This document shows, piece by piece, positions 24,489 through 33,300 of a stretch of 64,000 bases of DNA. Location: the NCBI RefSeq assembly GCF_009687865.1, contig NZ_BLAE01000004.1, positions 1 through 64,000 of the forward strand, given 5' to 3'. Position 1 is the stretch's first letter, and each line of letters opens with the position of its first letter. A model generated the notes under the pieces. That model was not told the origin of the DNA. It worked only from the letters and a program-made list of their open reading frames with translations, and did no database searches. The position numbers and the translations under genes are program-made. The DNA is from Acrocarpospora macrocephala (GTDB lineage Bacteria; Actinomycetota; Actinomycetes; Streptosporangiales; Streptosporangiaceae).

Positions 24489-25493
24489 TCAACGATGGGT
24501 GCTCTCGTGAATTTCGAGGGTGAAGGGGACCGTGACGTCCTGTGGCTGCTGGCCGTCGTGGTCCAGTTGTCGCTTGACGAGGTCGATCGCCGCTTCGGCT
24601 ATGGCTAATTTGTCGGGTGCGATGGTGGTGAGGCGGGGGGCGCTGTAATTGCCCTCCTCTATTCCGTCGAACCCCACTACGGCCAGGTCCGCGGGGACGC
24701 GGAGGCCGCGATCCCGGGCTGCGCTGATCGCTCCGATGGCGAGCAGGTCGTTGAAGCAGAAGACCGCGTCCGGCGGGTTCGGCGCGTCGAGGAGGCGGCG
24801 CATGGCTCCGGCGCCCTCGGCGCGGCTGTAGGTGGGCGTCGGCACGGTCAGGGCGGGGTCGTCCGGCAGGCCGGCCGCGCGGAGGGCGCCTCGGTAACCG
24901 GCGAGTCGCAGCATCGCGGTTCCGTTCTGTCCGGGCTGATCGCCGATCGCCGCGATGCGGCGCCTGCCGAGGCCGATCAGATGCTCGGTCGCGACCTCGG
25001 CGGCTTTGACGTTGTCGATGGCGACGTGGTTGACGCGGGCCCCGAGAGCCCGTTCGCCGAGCAGCACGAGCGGGCTGTTCGGGGCGCTGTCCGTGGCGAG
25101 GTCCGCGGGATGCATGCCGATCGGGCTGAGGATGACGCCGTCCACCAGCGATCGGTGGGCGGCGTTGATGACGGCGAGCTCGCGCTCGCGGGCGCCCGCG
25201 GTCTGCTCGATGAGCACGGTCCAGTCGTGCCGGGCGGCCGCGGTCATGACGAGCCCGCAGAGCTCGGCGAAGTAGGGGTTGGTCAGTTCGGGTACGGCGA
25301 GCGTGAGGAATCCCGTGCGACCTCGCCGGAGGTTTCGCGCGCCGATGTTGGGCACGTAGCCGAGCTGCTCAATGGCTTCCTGAACCCGGCGGCGGTTGTC
25401 GGCGGCGACGAAGGAGTAGCCATTGACCACATTCGACGCGGTCTTGACCGAGACGCCGGCGCGCGCGGCGACGTCCTTCAATGTCACGGCCAT
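24489..25493 (-). CDS. LacI-family regulator of the arabinose-polymer locus
   Basis: The 334-residue product starts MAVTLKDVAARAGVSVKTAS, the LacI helix-turn-helix, followed by the hinge helix NRRRVQEAIEQLGYVPN and a periplasmic-binding-like sugar domain (TNPYFAELC, DGVILSP, VVGFDGIEEGNYSAPRLTTI). It is divergent from the ABC importer genes, and two matching operator sites lie in the 218-base intergenic region. It should repress the importer and the GH51 genes until an arabinose-containing sugar binds. The gene is convergent with fahA, 101 bases apart, with no clear terminator between. Confidence 0.93.
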   Translation of the reverse strand: MAVTLKDVAARAGVSVKTASNVVNGYSFVAADNRRRVQEAIEQLGYVPNIGARNLRRGRTGFLTLAVPELTNPYFAELCGLVMTAAARHDWTVLIEQTAGARERELAVINAAHRSLVDGVILSPIGMHPADLATDSAPNSPLVLLGERALGARVNHVAIDNVKAAEVATEHLIGLGRRRIAAIGDQPGQNGTAMLRLAGYRGALRAAGLPDDPALTVPTPTYSRAEGAGAMRRLLDAPNPPDAVFCFNDLLAIGAISAARDRGLRVPADLAVVGFDGIEEGNYSAPRLTTIAPDKLAIAEAAIDLVKRQLDHDGQQPQDVTVPFTLEIHESTHR

Positions 25494-25532
25494 CGATGAT
25501 CCTCACCTGGGCGGCTCTGTCAGGCTTGACGA

Positions 25533-25544
25533 TACAACGATGTA
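25533..25544. promoter_or_regulatory. LacI operator 1, TACA-ACGA-TGTA
   Basis: The perfect 4-base arms around ACGA share the core CAACGATG-N-AAC with operator 2, 44 bases away. It overlaps a candidate minus-strand -10 GTTAC/TGTTAC (25547-25542) that lies 17 bases from TTGTAA (25570-25565), which would serve the regulator gene. Confidence 0.55.
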
Positions 25545-25563
25545 ACAAGACTGAACAGAGGTA

Positions 25564-25592
25564 TTTACAACGTCGTTCCAACGATGGAACAT
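25564..25592 (+). promoter_or_regulatory. ABC importer promoter with LacI operator 2 (GTTCCA-ACGA-TGGAAC)
   Basis: TTTACA (25564-25569) and GAACAT (25587-25592) are spaced by 17 bases. The perfect inverted repeat GTTCCA-N4-TGGAAC at 25575-25590 covers the spacer and the -10, an ideal repressor position. It shares its central ACGA and flanks with operator 1. The promoter assignment is weaker than the operator assignment. Confidence 0.55.
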
Positions 25593-25711
25593 GTCCTCAG
25601 CCTGACCCCGGGCAAGCAGACTAGCGCGGGGACCTGCGGCGCAACACAGATCTGATACGGCTCTGCCGTACGAATCCCCCCGGTGCTGAGCTGGGACGGA
25701 AGGTCAACCTC

Positions 25712-26965
25712 ATGAGATCCTCGCTGAAAATCGGCACCGCCCTCGTCGCCGGACTCCTCCTGGCGGCGGGATGCGGCTCGCCCGCCACGAGCTCCGACCC
25801 CGACGCCGTGGTCGAGTTGAGCCTCTGGACCGGCTTCACGGGTCCGGACCGCCCCGCGTACGAAAACCTGGTCAAGCAGTTCAACGCGAGCCACCCCAAG
25901 ATCAAGGTGACCATGGACGTGCAGCCGTGGGACGCCATCGCCCAGAAGCTTCCCGGCGCCTGGGCCACCGGCCAGGGGCCCGATCTGGCGACGCCGAACT
26001 TCGACCCCGGCGTGCTGTTCAACTACGTCAAGACGAACTCGCTGCTCCCGCTGGACGAGGCGGTGGGCGCCGGGGACGGCAAGCTGAACGCCGACACCTT
26101 CCCGGCCGCGGTGAACACGGCCTTCACGATCGACGGCAAGCTCTACGCGGCCCCGGCGAACATGGCCACGCTGGTCCTGTACTACAACAAGGCGATGTTC
26201 GCCGAAGCGGGACTCCAGGAGCCGAAGACCGCCGACGAGTTCGCCGCGGCGGCCAAGCAGCTCACCAAGACCGAGGGCGACAAGGTAACCCAGTACGGCA
26301 TCTCGCTGGCCGATCACGCGACGATCCAGATGTGGCCGATCCTGCAGTGGATGAACGGCGGCGACATCGTCGACGCGAAGGGCTGCGCGACGATCGCCCA
26401 GCCCGCGAGCGTGCAGGCCCTGACGACCTGGGCCGATCTGGTCGTGAAGGACAAGGTGAGCCCGATCGGCCAGACAGGCGCCGACGCGGACACGCTGTTC
26501 TCGGCGAAGAAGGCGGCGATGGAGATCAACGGCCCGTGGGCCGCAGCCGGCTTCAAGGAGGCCGGGATCGACCTCGGGATCGCCGCGGTCCCGGTGGGCG
26601 CCGGGGGTCCCGTGACGCTGGCGTCGACGGTGCCGCTGGCGGTCGGCAAGTCGACCAAACACAAGGCGCAGGCGCTGGAATTCCTGAGCTGGTGGACCGG
26701 GAAGACCGCGCAGGCGGCCTTCTCCGACGCCTCGGGCTTCCCGCCCGTGCGCACCGATGTGACGTCGAGCAACCCGGTCGTGGCGCCCTTCGCGGCGGGA
26801 CTGCCGCACGCCCGGCTCTACCTGCCCGGGCTGCCCACCTCACCGAAGATCGACGCGGACGTCTACGTGCCGCTGATCGGCAAGATCACGCGAGGTGAGC
26901 CGGTCGAGGCGGCGGCGCAGGCCGCCGCCGATGCGATCAACCAAATCACCGGCTGTACGGCGTAG
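25712..26965 (+). CDS. Sugar ABC transporter substrate-binding lipoprotein
   Basis: The 417-residue product has a lipoprotein signal (MRSSLKIGTALVAGLLLAAG then Cys22, lipobox LLAAGC) and a family 1 extracellular solute-binding domain. VELSLWTGFTGPDRPAYENL, KLYAAPANMATLVLYYNKAMF and MEINGPWAAAGF are typical of arabinose-oligomer or cellobiose-type binders. It would capture oligosaccharides at the membrane surface. It is followed by a long hairpin (26975-27004) before the two permeases. No ATP-binding subunit is encoded in the operon, so a shared MsiK-type ATPase is expected. Confidence 0.93.
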   Translation: MRSSLKIGTALVAGLLLAAGCGSPATSSDPDAVVELSLWTGFTGPDRPAYENLVKQFNASHPKIKVTMDVQPWDAIAQKLPGAWATGQGPDLATPNFDPGVLFNYVKTNSLLPLDEAVGAGDGKLNADTFPAAVNTAFTIDGKLYAAPANMATLVLYYNKAMFAEAGLQEPKTADEFAAAAKQLTKTEGDKVTQYGISLADHATIQMWPILQWMNGGDIVDAKGCATIAQPASVQALTTWADLVVKDKVSPIGQTGADADTLFSAKKAAMEINGPWAAAGFKEAGIDLGIAAVPVGAGGPVTLASTVPLAVGKSTKHKAQALEFLSWWTGKTAQAAFSDASGFPPVRTDVTSSNPVVAPFAAGLPHARLYLPGLPTSPKIDADVYVPLIGKITRGEPVEAAAQAAADAINQITGCTA

Positions 26966-26974
26966 CCGAAGCTT

Positions 26975-27004
26975 CCGGTCCACCGCCCGCGCGCGGTGGA
27001 CCGG
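26975..27004 (+). terminator. 12-bp perfect hairpin between binding protein and permease genes
   Basis: The arms 26975-26986 and 26993-27004 are fully complementary (CCGGTCCACCGC and its complement) around a 6-base loop, 10 bases after the binding-protein stop. Hairpins here typically attenuate or stabilise mRNA, giving excess binding protein over permease. No U-tract follows. Confidence 0.6.
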
Positions 27005-27030
27005 ACCGCATCGTGCCTGAAAGGAATGGA

Positions 27031-27918
27031 ATGACGACGGCCACGCTCACCGGGCGGCGCTGGTTGAACCCCGCATACATGTATCTGGCGCCCAGCCTGC
27101 TGATCATCGCGGTTTTCATCGCGGAGCCGATCCTGCGCTCCGGCTGGATGAGCCTGCACGACTGGACGGTCGGCGAGGAGACCCACGAATGGGTCGGCCT
27201 GGGCAACTACCTCGAACTGTTCGCCGACGAGCGGTTCCGCAACGCGCTGACCGTCACCGGGGTCTACACCCTGGTGACGGTAGCCGGGCAGGTGGTGGCC
27301 GGGCTGGCGCTGGCGATGTGGCTGCGCCGTACCACGTGGTTGTCGTCGCTGCTGCGATCGGCGTTCTTCTTCCCGACGGTGGCGTCGTTCGCGGTGGTCG
27401 GCGTGGTCTGGAAGTTCCTGCTCGATCCGCAGGTGGGCCTGGTCAACGCGTGGCTGGAGAAGGCCGGCACGACCGGTCCCGGCTGGCTCACCGACACCGG
27501 TCTGGCGCTGGTGACGGTGATGGGCGTCGGGATCTGGAAGGGCGTCGGCTTCAGCATGATCGTGCTGCTGGCCGCGCTGCAGGGCGTTCCTGACCAGCTG
27601 ATCGAAGCGGCCAAACTGGATGGCGCGGGCCGGTGGCACCAGTTCAGAGCCGTGATCCTGCCGGAGTTGCGGCCCGCGCTGCTGTTCACCACGGTCATCG
27701 CGACGGTCACCTCGCTCCAGCTTTTCGACCTGGTCTATGTGATGACCGGGGGCGGGCCGCTGTTTCACACCGAGTCCATCGTCGCCTATCTCTACCAGCG
27801 CGGCTTCGTCGAGTTCCGGCTGGGATACGCGAGCGCCATCGCCTGGGTGCTCTTCGTGATGATCCTGATCGTGTCGATGATCCAGCTTCGGATCGCGAGG
27901 AGTCACGATGGCGGCTGA
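27031..27918 (+). CDS. Sugar ABC transporter permease (MalF type)
   Basis: The 295-residue product has six membrane segments beginning PAYMYLAPSLLIIAVFIAEP. The cytoplasmic EAA loop reads EAAKLDGAGRWHQFRAVILP and would contact the ATPase. TGGGPLFHTESIVAYLYQRGF is the conserved MalF-type periplasmic loop. ATG at 27031 follows AAGGAATGG. It overlaps the next permease gene by 11 bases. With the partner permease it forms the channel for the sugars bound by the 25712 lipoprotein. Confidence 0.93.
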   Translation: MTTATLTGRRWLNPAYMYLAPSLLIIAVFIAEPILRSGWMSLHDWTVGEETHEWVGLGNYLELFADERFRNALTVTGVYTLVTVAGQVVAGLALAMWLRRTTWLSSLLRSAFFFPTVASFAVVGVVWKFLLDPQVGLVNAWLEKAGTTGPGWLTDTGLALVTVMGVGIWKGVGFSMIVLLAALQGVPDQLIEAAKLDGAGRWHQFRAVILPELRPALLFTTVIATVTSLQLFDLVYVMTGGGPLFHTESIVAYLYQRGFVEFRLGYASAIAWVLFVMILIVSMIQLRIARSHDGG

Positions 27919-28759
27919 CGCCCGGTCCGGGGTGGCGCGCGGGCTCCGGCGCACGGCGGCGGCCGCCTCGTGGCTCGTGCTGATCGTGGCGGCGCTGGCG
28001 ACGATCCTGCCGTTCGTGTGGATGGTGGGCGTGTCGCTGCGTACACCGGCCGACCTGTACGCCGATCCCGCCCAGCTGTGGCCGAGCACGATCAGCCTGG
28101 ACGGTTACCACGCGGTGCTCACCCAGTTGCCGTTCGTGCGGCTGGTGTTCAACACGTTCGTGTTCGCCGGCGGGACGACCGTGATCCTGGTCTTCCTGGA
28201 TTCGCTCGCGGGATACGCCCTGGCGCGGTTGCGGTTCCGCGGCCGGCAGGCGATCTTCCTGCTGATCCTGGCCACGCTGATGGTGCCGTTCCAGGTGACG
28301 CTGATCCCCGTGTTCCTGACGCTCTTCGACCTGGACTGGCTCAACACCTTCCAAGGTCTGATCATCCCCAGGGCGACCAGCGCTCTCGGCATCTTCATGC
28401 TGCGCCAGTTCTTCCTGACGCTCCCCCGCGAACTCGACGAGGCCGCGCACATCGACGGGGCCAATTCATTCCAGATCTACTGGCGGGTGATCATGCCGCT
28501 GGCGAAACCCGCGCTGGCGTCGCTGTTCGTCATCCAGTTCATGGCGCTGTGGAACGACTTCCTCTGGCCGCTGGTCGTTTCCAGCACGATCGAGATGCGG
28601 ACCCTGCCGTCCGCGCTGACCCTCTTCTCCAGCCAGTCCGGCGTCGACCACGCCGCGCTCATGGCCGGCGCCGCCATCTCCCTGGCCCCGCTGGCCGTGG
28701 CCTTCCTGCTCGCCCAGCGCTTCTTCGTGCAGGGCATCGCCACCACCGGCCTCAAATAA
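27908..28759 (+). CDS. Sugar ABC transporter permease (MalG type)
   Basis: The 283-residue product has six membrane segments (ASWLVLIVAALATILPFVWM first) and the EAA loop EAAHIDGANSFQIYWRVIMP. The ending VQGIATTGLK is the family's usual C-terminus, thought to touch the ATPase. Its start overlaps the previous permease gene by 11 bases. The gene leads directly into the GH51 gene 17 bases downstream, so import and intracellular hydrolysis are co-expressed. Confidence 0.93.
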   Translation: MAADARSGVARGLRRTAAAASWLVLIVAALATILPFVWMVGVSLRTPADLYADPAQLWPSTISLDGYHAVLTQLPFVRLVFNTFVFAGGTTVILVFLDSLAGYALARLRFRGRQAIFLLILATLMVPFQVTLIPVFLTLFDLDWLNTFQGLIIPRATSALGIFMLRQFFLTLPRELDEAAHIDGANSFQIYWRVIMPLAKPALASLFVIQFMALWNDFLWPLVVSSTIEMRTLPSALTLFSSQSGVDHAALMAGAAISLAPLAVAFLLAQRFFVQGIATTGLK

Positions 28760-28776
28760 CCAACGACAGGAATATC

Positions 28777-30297
28777 GTGCTCACTTGCCACGTCACGCTC
28801 GATCCCGCGTTCCGGATCGGCACCGTCAACCCGCGCCTGTTCGGCTCCTTCGTCGAGCACATGGGCCGATGCGTCTACGGCGGAATCTTCGAGCCCGGCC
28901 ATGAGGAGGCCGACACCGACGGCCTGCGGCTGGATGTGCTGAAGCTGAGCCGCGAGCTGGGGGTGACCGTGATCCGCTACCCCGGCGGGAATTTCGTCTC
29001 CGGGTACCGCTGGGAGGACGGCGTCGGCCCGGTGGAACAGCGCCCGCGACGGCTGGACCTCGCCTGGCGGTCGGTTGAGACCAACGAGTTCGGCTTCAAC
29101 GAGTTCATGACCTGGGCGCGCCGCGCCGAGGTGGAGCCCATGATGGCGGTCAACCTGGGCACGCGCGGCATTCAGGAAGCCTGTGACCTGCTCGAGTACG
29201 CCAACCACCCCGGTGGCACCTATTGGTCGGACCTGCGCGTGTCCCACGGCGTGGCGGAGCCGTACGGCATCAAGCTGTGGTGCCTGGGCAATGAGATGGA
29301 CGGGCCGTGGCAGGTCGGGCACAAGAGCGCGGACGCCTACGGCGCGCTGGCGGCGGAGACCGCGAAGGCCATGCGGCAGGTGGATCCCAGCGTCCAGCTC
29401 GTGGCCTGTGGCAGCTCGAACGACCGCATGCCCACGTTCGGCTCGTGGGAGGCGACGATCCTCGATCACACCTTCGAGCATGTGGACTACATCTCGCTGC
29501 ACGCCTACTTCGAGAAGGCCGGCGATGACCGGGCGAGCTTCCTGGCGTCCGGGGTGGCGATGGATCGCTTCATCGAAGGCGTGGTGGCGACCGCGGATCA
29601 CGTCGCGGCGAAGAAGCGGTCCCGGCGCAAGCTGATGCTCTCGTTCGACGAGTGGAACATCTGGTACGAGAGCCGCTTCGCCGGATACACCAACCTGGAG
29701 TGGGCACAGGCCCCCCGGCTCATCGAGGACGAGTACACGACCGAGGACGCGGTCGTCGTCGGGTCGCTGATGATGAGCCTGCTCCGGCACGCGGACCGGG
29801 TGGGCGTCGCCTGCCTGGCCCAGCTGGTCAACATCATCGCGCCCATCCGCGCCGAACCCGATCGCCCGGCCTGGCGGCAGACCACCTTCTACCCGTTCGC
29901 GCTCACCGCCCGGCACGCGCGCGGCGAGGTGCTGCGCGTCGAGCCGATCACGCCCACTTACGACACGGCTCAGCACGGCGACGCTCCGGTCGCCGATGTC
30001 GTCGCCACTCATGATGCCGAAAGCGGCCAGGTCACCATCTTCGCCGTCAATCGCAGCGAGACCGAAACCGTCCTGCTCGAGGCCGCGTTGCGCGCCCTGC
30101 CCGGGCTGCGGATCGTCGAGCACCTCGTGCTGGGCGGCGTTCCCGGCGAGCTGCTCGAAGGCAACTCGGCGGACGCGCCCGAGCGGGTCGCGCCGCGCGG
30201 CGGTACCGGCGCCGCCATCGACGCCTCCCACCTGCTGACGGCTCCGCTGCCGCCGGCCTCCTGGACCATGCTCCGGCTAGCTCAGCCCATCGCCTGA
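28777..30297 (+). CDS. Intracellular GH51 alpha-L-arabinofuranosidase
   Basis: The 506-residue product has no signal peptide. The start GTG at 28777 is preceded by ACAGGA. NPRLFGSFVEHMGRCVYGGI and VIRYPGGNFVSGYRW open the family 51 barrel. Glu173 in LGNEMDGPW is the acid/base and Glu292 in SFDEWNIWY the nucleophile, positions matching characterised GH51 enzymes almost exactly. A C-terminal jelly-roll completes the fold. It should release arabinose from imported arabino-oligosaccharides. It follows the two permeases and precedes the large secreted GH51-like gene by 21 bases, making one catabolic operon. Confidence 0.95.
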   Translation: MLTCHVTLDPAFRIGTVNPRLFGSFVEHMGRCVYGGIFEPGHEEADTDGLRLDVLKLSRELGVTVIRYPGGNFVSGYRWEDGVGPVEQRPRRLDLAWRSVETNEFGFNEFMTWARRAEVEPMMAVNLGTRGIQEACDLLEYANHPGGTYWSDLRVSHGVAEPYGIKLWCLGNEMDGPWQVGHKSADAYGALAAETAKAMRQVDPSVQLVACGSSNDRMPTFGSWEATILDHTFEHVDYISLHAYFEKAGDDRASFLASGVAMDRFIEGVVATADHVAAKKRSRRKLMLSFDEWNIWYESRFAGYTNLEWAQAPRLIEDEYTTEDAVVVGSLMMSLLRHADRVGVACLAQLVNIIAPIRAEPDRPAWRQTTFYPFALTARHARGEVLRVEPITPTYDTAQHGDAPVADVVATHDAESGQVTIFAVNRSETETVLLEAALRALPGLRIVEHLVLGGVPGELLEGNSADAPERVAPRGGTGAAIDASHLLTAPLPPASWTMLRLAQPIA

Positions 30298-30318
30298 ATC
30301 ACTCCGAAGGAGTCGGCC

Positions 30319-33300
30319 ATGCGCACCCGCTATTTATTAAGAACCCTACTCATCTTATGCATCGTCGCGATGTCGGCAGCCGTGCCCGGCTCGGCCAGCG
30401 CCGCCGGCGCCAACACCATCTCCATCGACGCCTCCGCACCCGTCGGCGTGGTCCAGCCCGGGGTCACCGGCCAGATGATGGAGTGGGCGACGGACGGGAT
30501 GAACGAGTCCTGGGCCGAACGGGTCAAGGACCGCTCGTTCGAAACCGAACGGGTCTCCTCCGCGCGCAGCACCCTCTACGACGGATTCACCGGCACCACG
30601 CTCGACGCTTCGAAATGGCAGCCGACCAGCCTGGACACCGCGCCCGCCGGAACCGTCACGGTCTCCGGCGGGAACGTCGCGGTGGCGGGCAGCACGCCCG
30701 GCCGGTTCGGCATCATGAGCAACACGGTGCCGGACACCCGGTATGCGACCGTCAGCGTCGAAACGAAGATCGTCTCTTACAGCGGCACGAACGCGGTCCT
30801 GAGCGTCTACGGCGGCACCGGCGCGGGGGACTTCAGCCATTTCGCCGAATTCGCCATCGAGGGCGGGTCGCTCAAGGTGTTCGCCGACGGGCAGCCCACC
30901 TGGGTCGGGGGCGCGGCGACCACACCGGCGACGTTGCGGATCGACGTCTCGGGGCTGGCGGGCTCGGCGCGTACCCTCAACTTCTTCTACAACGGCACCC
31001 TGGTGCACACCCTCTCCGGCTTCACCATGCTGCCGGGCACCTACCGTGCCTTCCTGTACGGCTGGACGGGCACCGTCACCGCCGACTACCTGGCGCAGAC
31101 CCCGGACGCCACCTATGACGCCTTCGAGGGGACGGCGCTCTCCCCGCGCTGGACGCCCACCAGGCTCGAGGGCGCCACGAACGGATCGGTCTCCGTGTCC
31201 GCAGGCAAGGTCACGGTGACCGGCGGCGCGAATTCCCGGTACGGCGTGCTTTCCGACCACATCCGCAACAGCGCGGTCGACTGGACCACGATCGACGCCC
31301 GGCTGAGCAGCGTCAGTGGCGTCAACGGCCTGCTCAACATCTACGGCGGAACAGGTGCCGGAGATTTCACGAAATTTATGGAATTCGGGGTTGAAGGTGG
31401 CGTCGCCCGCGTCTTCACCAGCGACGGCACCGGCAACTTCACCGGCTCCGCTGTCAGCCTGCCGGCCACGTTCACCGTACAGATCAGTCCCTACTGGTCC
31501 AACGGACGGCTCTTCAGGTTCTTCGTCAACGGCGTGAAGGTGCATGAACTGGCCACCCGCTTCGACGTGCCCGCACCGGACTTCCGGCTCTTCCTGTACG
31601 GCTTCGGCGCCTCGACCACCAGCTGGGACTACGTGAACGTCCGCCAGGTGCACATGCTCGACCGCTGGGACAACCACTTCGAGGGCGGGCCCGGCATCAG
31701 CGCGGCCTGGACCAACTCCACCCTCGCCGGAGGCTGGGGCACGTCCAGCATGTCCAACAGCCAGCTGGTGATCAACGGGGCCGCGAACAGCCGCTACGGC
31801 ATCATGTCCGCACCCGTCGGCGAGAGCGATGTCTACGACTACACGGTCGAGGCCAAACTCGACTCCGTCACCGGCGTCAACGGCCTCCTCAACATCTACG
31901 GCGGAACAGGGCGCGGCGACTTCTCGAAATACCTCGAGTTCGGCGTCGAGGCCGGCACCCTGCGCGTGTTCGGGGACGGCGTGACCCCGTGGACGGGCGC
32001 CGCGATCAGCCTGCCCGCCGTGCTGAGGATCGAGGTCGGGCGCTGGAACGGCACCGGCAGAAACGTGAACTTCTTCGCCAACGGCCGCCTCGTGCACAGC
32101 CTCACCAACACCGCGGCCGTACCCAACGGCGACTACTCCGCCTTCCTGTACGGCTTCGGCACCTCGGTCACCCAATGGGACTACCTGACCTGGTGGCGCA
32201 CCGACGGCTGGACCGAGGACGGCCACGCCGACCAGGCCACCTACTCGCAGGACCGGACCGGCTTTAACGGCGCCTACGCGCAACGCGTCGACATCACCCA
32301 GCACACCACCGGCCGCAAGGGCGTCAGCCAGGGCGCCATCGCGGTGACCGCCGGCCGGTCGTACCAGGTCAGCGCATATCTCAAGCAGTCCGGGCTGAGC
32401 ACACCCGTGACGGTCACCCTCGGACCGGACATCGGCGACAGCCCGTCCTACCCCGCCTACGCGAGCACCACCTTCACCGGCGTCGGCGCGGGCTGGACCA
32501 AGTTCACCGCCACCGTCACCCCGTCGACCACCGATCCCTACGCCAAGCTCTTCATCGGTACGGCGAGCACCGGCACGCTGTGGATCGACATGGTCGGCGT
32601 CATGCCGCTCGACCCGGCGGAGGTCACCCTCGGGGGCTGGCGGAAGGACTTCGTCGATCACCTGACCGCGCTCAAGCCGGGCGCGATCCGCTGGCCAGGC
32701 GGCATCATCGCCGACAGCTACACCTTCACCGACGGCATCGGCTCCCGCGACAACCGCCCGCCGATGCACTACAACCAGTGGGACGCGCTCTGGATGACCA
32801 ACGACGTCGGCACCGACGAGATCCTCGGGCTCGGCGAGGCGCTGGGCATCCCGGTCTACCTGAACGTCAACTGGGGCAGGGGAACCGCGACGACCGCGGC
32901 CAACTGGGTCGAGTACACCAACGGCTCGACCGGCACGCCGTACGGCGCGCAGCGTGCGGCCAACGGACGCAGCCAGCCCTGGGCGGTGCGCACGTGGGAG
33001 ATCGGCAACGAGGTGTGGGGGTCGTGGACCCCCGGCTGGACCAGCGCGGCCAACTACGCCGCCAGCTACAACACCTTCCGCGACGCCATGGCGGCCAAGG
33101 ACGCGACGATCGCGTTCATCGCCGAAGGCGGTGACGGCACCAACAACGACCAGGCGTGGAACACCACGGTCCTGACCACGTCGGGCAGCCGGATGGATCA
33201 CCTGTCCATCCACTACTACAGCCCGCAGCCGTTGCCGGCCCAGTACGACAGCACGGCCGTCTACCAGGCGTCCGTCGGCGCGCCGGCGGTGATCGCGGAC

